NCBI GenBank assembly: GCA_022823085.1
Contig: JAJDXV010000013.1
Location: 1-64,000 of the forward strand
Direction: 5' to 3'
From: Candidatus Poribacteria bacterium
Lineage (GTDB): Bacteria > Poribacteria > WGA-4E > WGA-3G
DNA: 64,000 nucleotides
Shown here piece after piece: positions 29,566 through 40,144 of the stretch; positions within the stretch are counted from its first letter, which is position 1, and each line of letters opens with the position of its first letter. The notes under the pieces were generated by a model. The model did no database searches. It was not told the origin of the DNA and saw only the letters and a program-made list of their open reading frames with translations. The position numbers and the translations under genes were made by a program.

Positions 29566-30534
29566 TTATCCTAAGTGTACAGGTAGCCCTGTTTCCAGAG
29601 ATTCGTTGGCAGCGATGGACAAAATAGCGGTTTTCGCGGCATCGGCGTACGGGGATCGGATTGCACTGCCGTCTCCGGTGCGAACAGCCTCAATGAAAGT
29701 CCGATCCATATCAATTGTGCAATTGTTCTCCGGGTTCCACGTTGTTTTTTCATCGGCTGTAGAAAGCACAAGGGCACGACGGAGATGATACTCAAGCGAA
29801 CCGTCTTCACAGAAGATGTCTAACCCGGAACGGCGCATACCATTCGTTGTGAAGCATGCAGAGAACATGATACCAAAAACACCGCTCTCAAATTGTAAGG
29901 AGACCGCGGATGCTTCTTCAATATCGTAGTCGGTATCTGGAATAAGATCGTAGCGTGCGACGGCGTAGACGGTTTTGACTTCTCCGAAGAGGTATCTCGC
30001 CATATCAAATTCGTGTGTTGTCTGCTCCATGAGTTGTCCGCCGGATTTCGCTTTCTCGCGCCACCATCCACCCGGCATGCCGCCCATCCAGTAGCCCATG
30101 AAGAATCCGACACGTCGAGAAGCGAGGAGTTCCTGCGCTTTGTCGATAATATCGAGGTAGCGTTCCTGATACCCGGTGGCAGTAATGATGCCTTTGTCTT
30201 CAATCTCTGCTGCGATCTCTTTTGCGTCGTCAGCATCCATGTGTACCGGCTTTTCTACAAACATCGGCAGCCCAGCGTTGATAACAGCGCGTTCAGGTGC
30301 GCCGTGTGCGAAGGGTGGGATCGAGATATAGACAGCATCCAATTCTTCGCTTGCGAGCATCTGGTTGTAGTCTGCGTAAGCTTTGCCACCATATTGTGTA
30401 ACAGCGCGTTCTGCTTTTTCAACAACAATATCACAAAAGGCGACGAACTTTGCGCCGCCGATCTCAGTTAATTCGCGTAGATGGCGGTTCATGTTGCCAC
30501 CTGTACCGATAAAGCCTAATCTAACATCTGACAT
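29566..30534 (-). CDS. Gfo/Idh/MocA family oxidoreductase
   Basis: 'LGFIGTGGNMNRHLREL', 'DAVYISIPPFAHGAPERAVINAGLPMFVEKPVHMD'. Confidence 0.92.
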   Translation of the reverse strand: MSDVRLGFIGTGGNMNRHLRELTEIGGAKFVAFCDIVVEKAERAVTQYGGKAYADYNQMLASEELDAVYISIPPFAHGAPERAVINAGLPMFVEKPVHMDADDAKEIAAEIEDKGIITATGYQERYLDIIDKAQELLASRRVGFFMGYWMGGMPGGWWREKAKSGGQLMEQTTHEFDMARYLFGEVKTVYAVARYDLIPDTDYDIEEASAVSLQFESGVFGIMFSACFTTNGMRRSGLDIFCEDGSLEYHLRRALVLSTADEKTTWNPENNCTIDMDRTFIEAVRTGDGSAIRSPYADAAKTAILSIAANESLETGLPVHLG

Positions 30535-30549
30535 AATGTCCTCAAAGTT

Positions 30550-30645
30550 GTTATAGGTTATAAGTTAAGAGGTTTCCCTGTAACAATCTACTGCGTGTTG
30601 GAATATGCCAAACGGGATGAGATTGTTACCAAAATCCTCTTACCC
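30550..30645. repeat. Hairpin repeat with flanking heptamer-like arm (STRR-like family, locus 1)
   Basis: 'ggttataagttaagagg', then GTAACAATCT (30580-30589) inverted with AGATTGTTAC (30620-30629). Confidence 0.6.
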
Positions 30646-30674
30646 GACCCCCAATAACGAATAACCAATCACTA

Positions 30675-32108
30675 TTAAAACACAGAATTCTGTGCGGGTG
30701 TGAGCATGAGCGATGGCAGAATTCCGATAAGTAGCACGCCAACCGCTGCGATAATCAATCCGACGACCAAAGTCGAAGCGTAGGGACTGAACTCCAACTC
30801 CTCTTCCGGTTCCCGCATATACATCGTTACAACGACACGTAGGTAGTAGAACGCTGAGATTGCGGTATTGACAGCACCGATGATAACAAGCCAGATATGT
30901 CCTGCCCCAATTGCAGCCTTGAAGATATAGAATTTTCCGACAAACCCCGCGGTCGGTGGAAAACCTGCAAGCGATAGGAGCATTACGGACATAAACATAG
31001 CGAGTAACGGTTTTCGGGTACCGAGTCCTGCATAATCTGAGATCATCAGGCTTTCGCCATCCTCCGTTTTTGCCAATATCACTACCCCGAATGCGCCGAT
31101 ATTCATCACACAATAGATCAGTAGGTATAGCATTGCACTGGAGATTCCGTCGTTATTTGCTGCTGCTAAACCTATAAGTACGTACCCTGCATGTGCGATA
31201 CTCGAATATGCGAGCATCCGTTTGATGTTCGTCTGCGCGATTGCGATAACATTCCCGACTGTCATTGTCAGCATTGCTAACAAGATGAGAACACCGCTCC
31301 ATTCGGTTTGGAGGTTGGGTAACGCTTCCATGAAAATTCTGAGGAACGCTGCGAAGCCAGCGGCCTTTGGACCTGCGGATATAAACGCTGCTATGGTTGT
31401 TGGTGCCCCTTCGTAGACATCTGGTGCCCACTGATGGAACGGAACAATCGCGACCTTAAATCCGAATCCGACGACCATCAGAAACATCCCTGCTAAGAGT
31501 AGTGGTGAGCTGCTTTCTGCTGTAATTTTTTCAGCGATTGCGGGGATACTCGTTGTTCCTGCCCCACCGTAGATCAGTGCAATTCCGTAAAGGAAGAATG
31601 CACTCGCGAATGCGCCGAGCAATAGGTATTTCATCCCGGCTTCGCTTGAAGCGGGGTTTTCTCTAAAGTAGCCAGCCAACACGTACAACGATAGCGACAT
31701 GAGTTCCAAACCGAGGAAGACGATAATCAACTCATTGCCTGCAGCCATCAACATCATGCCGAGTGTGGCAAGCAAAATCAGTAGATAGTAGGGTCCCTGC
31801 TTCCTATCCCCTCTGTCCAGATAACTCATCGAAATCAACACAACCAGAATTGTTGAGACGAGGAAGATCATGTTGAAGAAGAGAGAGAAATTATCTACCT
31901 TGAACATTTCGTTGAACTGGGTGCCGACGGTGCCTGCTTGGTGCATCTGGATAGAAACCCATAAAGCGATTGCGGCACCAACGATCGTCATCCATCCGAG
32001 GACCGTTTTTGAGATCGAATCAAAAAGGTCGAAGACGAGGACGATGAGCAACGTTAAAGCGATAACCAGTTCAGGCATCAGTAATTGCCAGTTAATCTCT
32101 ATTGGCAT
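30675..32108 (-). CDS. nuoN: NADH-quinone oxidoreductase subunit N
   Basis: 477 aa, TM-rich, 'PFHQWAPDVYEGAPTTIAAFISAGPKAAGFAAFLR', position next to nuo genes. Confidence 0.93.
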   Translation of the reverse strand: MPIEINWQLLMPELVIALTLLIVLVFDLFDSISKTVLGWMTIVGAAIALWVSIQMHQAGTVGTQFNEMFKVDNFSLFFNMIFLVSTILVVLISMSYLDRGDRKQGPYYLLILLATLGMMLMAAGNELIIVFLGLELMSLSLYVLAGYFRENPASSEAGMKYLLLGAFASAFFLYGIALIYGGAGTTSIPAIAEKITAESSSPLLLAGMFLMVVGFGFKVAIVPFHQWAPDVYEGAPTTIAAFISAGPKAAGFAAFLRIFMEALPNLQTEWSGVLILLAMLTMTVGNVIAIAQTNIKRMLAYSSIAHAGYVLIGLAAANNDGISSAMLYLLIYCVMNIGAFGVVILAKTEDGESLMISDYAGLGTRKPLLAMFMSVMLLSLAGFPPTAGFVGKFYIFKAAIGAGHIWLVIIGAVNTAISAFYYLRVVVTMYMREPEEELEFSPYASTLVVGLIIAAVGVLLIGILPSLMLTPAQNSVF

Positions 32109-32129
32109 TTTTTAACTTCCTTTTTGAGT

Positions 32130-32224
32130 CAGTTACCAGTTAACAGTTAACAGTTACCAGAAAAGAGATATTGTGTTATCCGCACACCTCTTAACTGGGT
32201 ACTGGCCACTGGTTACTGGTAACT
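32130..32224. repeat. Heptamer tandem repeat / hairpin element (locus 2)
   Basis: (cagttac)(cagttaa)(cagttaa)(cagttac)cag + core aaaagagatattgtgttatccgcacacctcttaact + inverted heptamers ccactgg ttactgg. Confidence 0.8.
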
Positions 32225-32233
32225 TCACCGCAA

Positions 32234-33736
32234 CTAACGGAGAAACACGAGTGTTACAACGACAAAGAGCGGGAATAAGATTGCTACTGACCAGAGCATA
32301 TACCCGAAAAAGCTTGGCATACGGATACCGCTTTGTTCCGCGATTGCTTTCACCATGAAATTCGGTGCGTTACCGATATAGGTATTTGCCCCCATGAAAA
32401 CTGCCCCGACAGAAATAGCAGTCAGCAATCTAACAAACTCTTGATGTGCCGGATCCGTTAATTGATTATATGGCACAGACAAAATTTCCGGCACGACGGC
32501 TTCGGTGAGATGCAATTTCCCAAGAGCGGTATTGAAGAATGTCAAATACGTTGGTGCATTGTCCAAGAAACTGGACAAGATACCAGTAATCCAGAAATAG
32601 TGAGGCGGTTGTTGCATAGCACCGATTAAACCAGCGAGTGCACCATTTTCTCCCGCCTTCAAAATTGCCAACGCGGGGATAATGGTCATAAATATCCCAG
32701 CGAAAACTTTTGCGACTTCTTCAATTGGCTCCCAAGAAAATTCGTTGGACTGACGTAATTCACCGCTAAATGGCGTATATTTGAGGGATAACAGCCCCAT
32801 AGCGACAATCATTAGTTCACGAACGATATTTTGCCAATATACATGAACACCGAGAATGTTAACTTCTCCCCACTTGAAAGTTCCACTCATTAAAACGGCA
32901 GCGATGATACCGAATAAGAAAACGAGGTTGAAAAGTCCCTCTACGCGAACGGGTTCATTGGTTCCGTCATCTGGTACGATGCCGCCTTCCCGTTTAAACA
33001 TCAGTGTGTCTATTACAAAGAACAAGACGATTAAAATAACGGAAATAAATAGCATGTGCGGAAATAGTGCCGCGGTTGTCCAGAAGAAGGGTACGCCGCG
33101 GAGGAAGCCGAGGAATAGTGGTGGGTCTCCTATTGGCGTTAAAGAACCGCCGATGTTACTTACGAGAAAGATGAAAAAGACAATTAGATGAACCTTATTT
33201 TTTCGGTACGCGTTTGCTCGGATTAAGGGACGGATGAGGAGCATTGATGCGCCTGTCGTCCCGACCCATGATGCAATCACAGTACCGATTAGTAGTAGGA
33301 ATGTATTGAGTATCGGTGTGCCACGCAACGTTCCTCGGACGAGGATTCCACCAGCGACTGTGAACAATCCCCACAAAAGAATGATGAAGGGGATATAGTC
33401 TAACAGGTAAATGTGCAGTATATCGTAAAAAGCCTCGCCTTGGAAAGCGATGAGGTACGGGACTGCGAAGATTAACGCCCATGCCAGCGACATCTTCCCA
33501 CCGTGGTGGACGAGAAAGTGTGAATCCAGCACGAGTGGGAAAATAGCAATGGATAAGAGAATACCGACAAACGGGATAATACTCCAAATGGGTAATTTCG
33601 CGCCATCTACACCGTGCCCGTGGTGTGCGTCTTCACCACCGTGTGCGTCATCTGCACCGAAGACTTCCAGCGAGACAGTTAGCGTAAATGCGAGAATTAG
33701 ACATAGAATAAGACAGGATGCGAATTTGAACTTCAC
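32234..33736 (-). CDS. Sodium:proton antiporter, CitMHS/NhaD-type
   Basis: 500 aa; 'NIGGSLTPIGDPPLFLGFLRGVPFFWT', 'FLDNAPTYLTFFNTALG', 'GANTYIGNAPNFMVKAIAEQSGIRMPSFFGYM'. Confidence 0.85.
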   Translation of the reverse strand: MKFKFASCLILCLILAFTLTVSLEVFGADDAHGGEDAHHGHGVDGAKLPIWSIIPFVGILLSIAIFPLVLDSHFLVHHGGKMSLAWALIFAVPYLIAFQGEAFYDILHIYLLDYIPFIILLWGLFTVAGGILVRGTLRGTPILNTFLLLIGTVIASWVGTTGASMLLIRPLIRANAYRKNKVHLIVFFIFLVSNIGGSLTPIGDPPLFLGFLRGVPFFWTTAALFPHMLFISVILIVLFFVIDTLMFKREGGIVPDDGTNEPVRVEGLFNLVFLFGIIAAVLMSGTFKWGEVNILGVHVYWQNIVRELMIVAMGLLSLKYTPFSGELRQSNEFSWEPIEEVAKVFAGIFMTIIPALAILKAGENGALAGLIGAMQQPPHYFWITGILSSFLDNAPTYLTFFNTALGKLHLTEAVVPEILSVPYNQLTDPAHQEFVRLLTAISVGAVFMGANTYIGNAPNFMVKAIAEQSGIRMPSFFGYMLWSVAILFPLFVVVTLVFLR

Positions 33737-35296
33737 TTATTTCGTGTTTGCCTCCTTTTCACTCTGTTCATGCTCTGTTTTGCGTAATGCGAGTTTTGTG
33801 CCTGCTGGCACGCCCTTCTCCAGTTGTCCCATAGCAGGTGCGGCCTGGACTTTTGTCACGACGAGATCTACCGATTTCTCCATTTTGTTCAGGAAAGGTT
33901 TCGGATAAACACCGATCCAGACGATGAAAAGCAGCAGCGGCAGCATGACGACGATTTCACGTGCGTTAAGGTCTGGTAACCCCTCATTTGCCTTATCGAG
34001 TGTTCCGAACATTACGCGTTGGAACATCCATAACATGTAGACGGCTGCGAGGATTACACCGGCAGTTGCAAAGACGACGTAGATCTTGGAGAAAGCACCC
34101 TGAACGAAGCTGCCGAAGAGTATCATAAACTCACCGACGAACCCGTTTAGACCGGGTAGCCCGATTGATGAGAGTGTCACAATCATGAAGACCGTAGCGA
34201 AGATCGGCATGCGTTTTGACAAGCCGCCGAAATCGACGATCATCCTGCTATGCCTGCGTTCGTAGATCATCCCGACCAAGAGGAACAGTGCACCAGTGCT
34301 TAAACCGTGATTAATCATTTGTAACACACTTCCCTGAAGCCCCGCAGGGTTTTTTGAGAAGAGTCCCAATACCACAAAACCGAGGTGACTGACACTGGAG
34401 TACGCCACAAGTTTTTTCAGATCCGGTTGCACCATCGCGACCAATGCACCGTAGATGATACCGATGACGGCGAGTGGAACGATCAGCGGTGTAAATTTTT
34501 CGGCTGCGTCCGGAAAGAGTGGCAGACAGAATCGGATGATCCCATAAGTTCCCATTTTAAGGAGGACACCTGCAAGGATAACACTGCCGACAGTGGGTGC
34601 TTCAACGTGTGCATCCGGGAGCCATGTATGGAACGGGAAGAGTGGTACCTTAATAGCAAACGCCACGAAAAACGCAAGGAACAGTAGGTCAGAATGTTCA
34701 AATGGGCCGCTGAGTGTTGTGAGATCGAAACTGTTATCGTTTTGGAAGTATAGCACTAAAATGCCGACAAGCATCAGTGCACTGCCTGCCATTGTATAGA
34801 GGACGAACTTTACAGTGGCGTAAATCCGTCGTTCGCCGCCCCAAATACCGATAAGGAAATACATCGGTATGAGCATCGACTCCCAAAATACGAAAAAGAG
34901 GAACAGGTCTAAAGAGCAGAAGACCCCCAACATCCCAGTTTCAAGAGCGAGGAGCGACATCATAAAGCCGCTCAACCCTTTCTCGACCGAATTCCATGCG
35001 GCGAGGATACAGATCGGTGTTAAGAAAGTCGTCAGTAACACCAGCCACAATGAGATCCCGTCAATGCCGATATGGTAGCTTATGCCTAAGCCGGAAATCC
35101 ACTCTATCGGTGTCCCGCCGAGTTGAAATGTAGCAGTGTCGGCGTTAAACCCGGTGTAAAGTCCTAACGAGATAACAAAGGTGATCAACCCAATGGCGAG
35201 TGCGATGCCTTTGATGGCAGACGCGCCGAGTCCTCTGAGCAACGCAATCGCTATCACACCGAGCAGTGGTAAAAAAATGACTGTTGAAAGTAACAA
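33737..35296 (-). CDS. nuoM: NADH-quinone oxidoreductase subunit M
   Basis: 519 aa; 'FLFFVFWESMLIPMYFLIGIWGG', 'PLFPFHTWLPDAHVEAPTVGSVILAGVLLKMGTYG'. Confidence 0.95.
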   Translation of the reverse strand: MLLSTVIFLPLLGVIAIALLRGLGASAIKGIALAIGLITFVISLGLYTGFNADTATFQLGGTPIEWISGLGISYHIGIDGISLWLVLLTTFLTPICILAAWNSVEKGLSGFMMSLLALETGMLGVFCSLDLFLFFVFWESMLIPMYFLIGIWGGERRIYATVKFVLYTMAGSALMLVGILVLYFQNDNSFDLTTLSGPFEHSDLLFLAFFVAFAIKVPLFPFHTWLPDAHVEAPTVGSVILAGVLLKMGTYGIIRFCLPLFPDAAEKFTPLIVPLAVIGIIYGALVAMVQPDLKKLVAYSSVSHLGFVVLGLFSKNPAGLQGSVLQMINHGLSTGALFLLVGMIYERRHSRMIVDFGGLSKRMPIFATVFMIVTLSSIGLPGLNGFVGEFMILFGSFVQGAFSKIYVVFATAGVILAAVYMLWMFQRVMFGTLDKANEGLPDLNAREIVVMLPLLLFIVWIGVYPKPFLNKMEKSVDLVVTKVQAAPAMGQLEKGVPAGTKLALRKTEHEQSEKEANTK

Positions 35297-35503
35297 GGAA
35301 CCCTCCTTAGAATATTTTAACGCTCATCAATAGGTACGATTTACCGATCACGATTCTTCTCCCGAAGAAATAGATTAAGGTCTGAAGAGTTTCTTCCAGA
35401 GCCATCTATTACCATCGAACCAAAAAAGTCTATGGTTTTCTCTTTCCTGAGACAGCCTGCGGCGGCGTTTTGAGAACTCATCTTGAGGTACCTTGCTCTG
35501 CCA

Positions 35504-35806
35504 CTAAACTTTCATCTTACGATTGAATTTTGAAACTTCCTCAGATGACCGCTCACAGTTGTCGAGGATCCACGCGCCGAGTTTGACATCATGGTCAATC
35601 TGCACAGCGGCTTCCTGAAAATTTTCCGCTGAGATGCCGAGGAAGGCTAAAATCGCGGTATCTTGTTCGGAATCAGCCCCGTATTTATAGCTCCCGATAT
35701 CGCCAGTATGTGCAGCGCGTGCTTTATCTGTCATCCGTGCGACCCCGCAGATACCAGCAACTTCTTTGTTGAGTATATCTCTCGGTCGAAAAGTGTTCTG
35801 ATTCAT
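35504..35806 (-). CDS. DUF5069-like protein
   Basis: 100 aa; 'GVARMTDKARAAHTGDIGSYKYG...AILAFLGISAENFQEA...WILDNCERSSEEVSKFNRKM'. Confidence 0.65.
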   Translation of the reverse strand: MNQNTFRPRDILNKEVAGICGVARMTDKARAAHTGDIGSYKYGADSEQDTAILAFLGISAENFQEAAVQIDHDVKLGAWILDNCERSSEEVSKFNRKMKV

Positions 35807-35986
35807 CTTCTTCCTCCATCTCGGATTGTCTAATTTTCTGAATCTTCTTTTTCAAATCCGGTGCCCCTTCCCAGTAACGGGTGGAGACCCCGGTTGCAAA
35901 CCGCACCTACCGGGCTTGAAGGTCCAAAATTGGACGGAAAAACTGAGAGCTAAATAGCCCTGCACGAGAATCTACTCCCCATCAAC

Positions 35987-37888
35987 TTAAGTGAAGAACA
36001 GATAATACGCAAGGAATATGACAATTCCGAGAACCATAGAGACGATGTATGCTTGGACGACTCCTGTTTGGAAACGTCGCAGGAGTCCGCCAATAAATCG
36101 GACAATAGCGGCGACACCGTTGACAATCCCGTCGATAATTCCGTTATCAACGAGTTTCCACAAGAGGAAGTGGGAACCGTTTTTTATCGGTTGCACGATC
36201 AGTGCGTTATATGCCTCATCAATATAGTACTTATTGGCAAGGAGTCTATGTATTGCACTGGTCGGTTCGTCAGACGGCGCGCGTTTGCTATAACGTGTCC
36301 ATGCGAACGCAATCCCTGCCAAACCTACGACCGATGAAATCACCATAAATAAGATCACATTACCGGATGCGTCGTGGTGTGCCTCTGGAAAGACAGATTT
36401 CGTGAAATGATGGAACCAACTGTCATGTCCACCCCAGCCTAATAACAGACCGATTAATGCAGAAGGAATCGCGAGGATTGCAAGCGGCACCCACATCACG
36501 GATGGCGATTCGTGCAGATGTGAGGCGACTTCGGGTTCCACGCGAGATTCCCCGTAAAACGTCACGAAGATGAGACGGAACATATAGAACGCTGTCAGGA
36601 ATGCTGTGATTAAGCCGATCACATAAATTAGGGGTGAACTTCCCCAAGCACTGTGTAAGATTTCGTCTTTGCTCCAGAAACCGCTCAGGAAAGGAAAACC
36701 GGCGATAGCGAGTGCACCGACTAAGAATGTCCAATGCGTTATCGGCATCTTCGATTTCAAACCGCCCATCTTCCGCATATCCAGTTCGTTTGCCATGGCG
36801 TGCATCACGCTGCCAGCAGTGAGGAACATCAATCCTTTAAAGAAGGCGTGTGTTACCAAGTGGAAGATACCAGATGCATAGGCACCGACACCGACACCGA
36901 CGAACATATAACCGAGTTGGCTTACAGTGGAATAGGCGAGAATACGCTTGATGTCGTTCTGTGTGAGTGCGATCGTTGCGGCGAAAAACGCCGTTAAGAC
37001 ACCGATCCATGCGACGATTTCACCGGTATGTGCGATGTTGTAAAGCACAGCGGAACGCGCGATCATATACACGCCTGCGGTTACCATTGTGGCAGCGTGA
37101 ATCAAAGCACTAACAGGTGTTGGACCTTCCATGGCATCGGGTAGCCAGACGTAGAGTGGAATCTGTGCGGATTTACCGATCGCGCCGACGAAAAGGAGTA
37201 ACGTTGCGATCACGAGCGTGCTGGCACCGAAAATCTTCTGAAAGTTATCGGCTTCGGCGGCATCAAATATAGCTGTGAAATCAAGGGTTCCGAACGCTGC
37301 AAATAGGGTGAACATTCCGAGCAGGAACCCGAAATCGCCGATACGATTTACAATAAACGCCTTTTTCCCAGCATCCGTCGCTGATTGTTTTTCATACCAG
37401 AACCCGATCAGTAAGTAAGAGCAGAGACCGACACCTTCCCATCCGACGAACATCATCAGATAGTTGTTGCCGAGAACGAGGATCAGCATGGCAAAAACAA
37501 ATAGGTTCAGGTAGGCGAAATAACGTGTATAGCCTTCATCGCCGTGCATGTAGCCGATCGAATAGACGTGGATGAGGAAACCGACACCCGTAATTACAAG
37601 TAGCATGACTGCTGTGAGTGCGTCCACATGAAATCCGATATTGAAGGCGAAGGAGTCGTCGCCGAAATCGCCTATAATCCAATCATAAAGTTTTGCTTCA
37701 AGTGGGGCGGCACCACCGTTCAACCTGAGAAAAACGATAATCGAACAGACGAAGGAGACGAGGACTGCAAACGCGCCTATCCCTCCGCTGAGTTTCTCGT
37801 TTCCTTTCAGCCATTTTCCGAATAATCCGTTAATCAGGAACCCAACGAGCGGTGCAGCTAACAGGACAATAATGAGTTCTTTTGACAT
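35987..37888 (-). CDS. nuoL: NADH-quinone oxidoreductase subunit L
   Basis: 633 aa; 'MFVGWEGVGLCSYLLIGFWY', 'KSAQIPLYVWLPDAMEGPTPVSALIHAATMVTAGVYMIAR'. Confidence 0.96.
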   Translation of the reverse strand: MSKELIIVLLAAPLVGFLINGLFGKWLKGNEKLSGGIGAFAVLVSFVCSIIVFLRLNGGAAPLEAKLYDWIIGDFGDDSFAFNIGFHVDALTAVMLLVITGVGFLIHVYSIGYMHGDEGYTRYFAYLNLFVFAMLILVLGNNYLMMFVGWEGVGLCSYLLIGFWYEKQSATDAGKKAFIVNRIGDFGFLLGMFTLFAAFGTLDFTAIFDAAEADNFQKIFGASTLVIATLLLFVGAIGKSAQIPLYVWLPDAMEGPTPVSALIHAATMVTAGVYMIARSAVLYNIAHTGEIVAWIGVLTAFFAATIALTQNDIKRILAYSTVSQLGYMFVGVGVGAYASGIFHLVTHAFFKGLMFLTAGSVMHAMANELDMRKMGGLKSKMPITHWTFLVGALAIAGFPFLSGFWSKDEILHSAWGSSPLIYVIGLITAFLTAFYMFRLIFVTFYGESRVEPEVASHLHESPSVMWVPLAILAIPSALIGLLLGWGGHDSWFHHFTKSVFPEAHHDASGNVILFMVISSVVGLAGIAFAWTRYSKRAPSDEPTSAIHRLLANKYYIDEAYNALIVQPIKNGSHFLLWKLVDNGIIDGIVNGVAAIVRFIGGLLRRFQTGVVQAYIVSMVLGIVIFLAYYLFFT

Positions 37889-38044
37889 GTTTTAATTTTC
37901 CTTGCGGTTAATCAAATAGGTTTTCACTTCAAGGAGCCATGCTTGAATCCGTTTTCCACTTCGTTTCAAACTACAGTTTTGTTTTTCGGTTAGTGAAGTA
38001 GATTTATCAGATCAGAGTCCTCTTTAACCGATAACCAACTTTGT

Positions 38045-38344
38045 TTAACCTTTCAACGAATTGATTTCATCCACGTTAATGGTTTGCCGATGTTTGAAGA
38101 CACTGACGATAATTGCAAGCCCGATCGCGACTTCAGCGGCGGCGACGGCCATTACGAAGAAAACGAACACCTGTCCGTTCGTTTCTCCGAGGTTACGACT
38201 GATTGCGACAAAGGCGAGGTTCGCGGCGTTCAACATCAGTTCAATACACATAAAAATGATAATGGCGTTCCGACGGACGAGAACACCGATAACACCGATT
38301 GTAAACAAGAGCGCACTCAGAACAAGATAGTATTCTAATGCCAT
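38045..38344 (-). CDS. nuoK: NADH-quinone oxidoreductase subunit K
   Basis: 99 aa; '[31 protein letters not shown]', '[13 protein letters not shown]'. Confidence 0.96.
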   Translation of the reverse strand: MALEYYLVLSALLFTIGVIGVLVRRNAIIIFMCIELMLNAANLAFVAISRNLGETNGQVFVFFVMAVAAAEVAIGLAIIVSVFKHRQTINVDEINSLKG

Positions 38345-38406
38345 ATTTTTAATTTTCCTTGCGGTTCGGTCAGGCGGTTTTGGAACTTTGACTTTACTGA
38401 CTGAAT

Positions 38407-38928
38407 TTAGTTTCCTTCTTGGTTTTCGCGTTTTACCAAGACGATAACGCCGATCAATGCTGCTAACAAAATGAGTGAGGTGACCTCAAAAGGTAGCAGG
38501 TATTCATTGAACAAGAGTTTGCCGATGTCATAGGTCGTTGTAGTTCCGGTAGCCGATTCTGCTGCAGCGACTGCGGTGTCGCTGGCGGAATTCACAGCAA
38601 TATAGATTCCTTCGATAGCGAGGAGGATGCCTAAGATGACAGCAAAACCTTTGAGTTTTGGTCCGATAGCCCCCTTCGCCGAAAGCGTTCCGAGGTTCAG
38701 AAGCATAATCACAAAAAGGAACAGGACCATAATCGCACCGGCGTAAACAATGACTTGGACAGCGGCGACGAAATGTGCGCCGAGCAGGACGAAAAGACCG
38801 GCTTGTGCGAAAAAGGTTATAACGAGCGAAAGCGCGCTATAAATCGGATGCCTGAATGAGATTACAGATATCGCGCCAATCAGTGAGACTGCACCAAAGA
38901 GAATAAATAGAATTTGTTCTGCGTTCAT
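38407..38928 (-). CDS. nuoJ: NADH-quinone oxidoreductase subunit J
   Basis: 173 aa; '[53 protein letters not shown]'. Confidence 0.96.
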   Translation of the reverse strand: MNAEQILFILFGAVSLIGAISVISFRHPIYSALSLVITFFAQAGLFVLLGAHFVAAVQVIVYAGAIMVLFLFVIMLLNLGTLSAKGAIGPKLKGFAVILGILLAIEGIYIAVNSASDTAVAAAESATGTTTTYDIGKLLFNEYLLPFEVTSLILLAALIGVIVLVKRENQEGN

Positions 38929-38939
38929 TAAGCACTCTC

Positions 38940-40124
38940 CTATTCTACTGCGTCAAGAGCCGTCGGTGCGAACTGACTGTCGCTCTCTTGTATCGCCGGT
39001 TTAGGTGTCGTCATCACAAGCAGCCCCGCCACGATAGACACAACAATAAATGCCGAAATCGCATTACCGATCCCCACCACCAGACGTGAATTTGTCGTTA
39101 TCCATAGAATTCCGGTTACGACGACTGAGGTCAATGCGACAGGTAAAAGGAATTTCCAACCGAAGTTCATCAATTGATCGTATCGGAAGCGCGGAAGCGT
39201 CCAACGGACCCAGATAAACCCGAACAGGAAGATCGCTGTCTTGACAAAGAAGATCCCGAACGAGATAAGTCCGCTCCATACGGGGCCGCCGACATTTTCC
39301 AAACCGAAGAAGTGCCAACCCCCTAAGAAGAGCGTCACGGTTACGGCAGAACCGACAATCATGTTCATATATTCCGCCATGAAGAACATAGCGAATTTCA
39401 TGCTACTGTATTCAGTGTGATACCCTGCGACGAGTTCCTGTTCGGCTTCAGCGAGATCAAATGGTAAGCGGTTCGTCTCTGCGAACATCGCTGTTGTAAA
39501 TGCCAGAAATGCGGGGAAATGAATTAAGAAGTTCCATTGCCACGGATATGAACCTTGTTCTATGGCGATTGTCCGAAGGCTGAGTGAACTCGTCAACATC
39601 AGGATACCGATGATTCCCAATCCGAGTGTCAGTTCATAACTGATCATCTGTGCGGATGAACGTAGACCACCCAAAAGTGAATACTTGTTATTCGATGCCC
39701 ATGCCCCCAGTACAACGCCGTACACACCGAGGGATGTTATCGCCAAGATATAGAGGATACCGATGTTGATGTCAGCGATCTGGAGCGGTATTTCATGTCC
39801 AAATAGTGTGATAGAACTTCCAAACGGCACGACTGCAACGACAATAAGTGCGGGGACCAACAGCATTGCGGGTGCGAGTACGTAAAGCGGTTTATCCACG
39901 TGGTCAGGGATAATATCCTCTTTAAACAAGAATTTAAGCCCATCTGCGACGGGTTGGAGCAATCCTTGCGGTCCTACGCGATTGGGGCCCAATCGATCCT
40001 GCATCCATCCGCTCACCCGGCGTTCCGCCCAAATCATTATCATCACGCCGATAAGCAAGAGATGTACAATGATAAGGATTTTGACGATTGAACTAAGGAC
40101 TAAAACGAGAGGGAAATTTTCCAT
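38940..40124 (-). CDS. nuoH: NADH-quinone oxidoreductase subunit H
   Basis: 394 aa; 'AERRVSGWMQDRLGPNRVGPQGLLQPVADGLKFLFKEDI', 'AETNRLPFDLAEAEQELVAGYHTEYSSMKFAMFF'. Confidence 0.97.
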   Translation of the reverse strand: MENFPLVLVLSSIVKILIIVHLLLIGVMIMIWAERRVSGWMQDRLGPNRVGPQGLLQPVADGLKFLFKEDIIPDHVDKPLYVLAPAMLLVPALIVVAVVPFGSSITLFGHEIPLQIADINIGILYILAITSLGVYGVVLGAWASNNKYSLLGGLRSSAQMISYELTLGLGIIGILMLTSSLSLRTIAIEQGSYPWQWNFLIHFPAFLAFTTAMFAETNRLPFDLAEAEQELVAGYHTEYSSMKFAMFFMAEYMNMIVGSAVTVTLFLGGWHFFGLENVGGPVWSGLISFGIFFVKTAIFLFGFIWVRWTLPRFRYDQLMNFGWKFLLPVALTSVVVTGILWITTNSRLVVGIGNAISAFIVVSIVAGLLVMTTPKPAIQESDSQFAPTALDAVE

Positions 40125-40144
40125 ACTTTTAATTTTCCTTTTTC

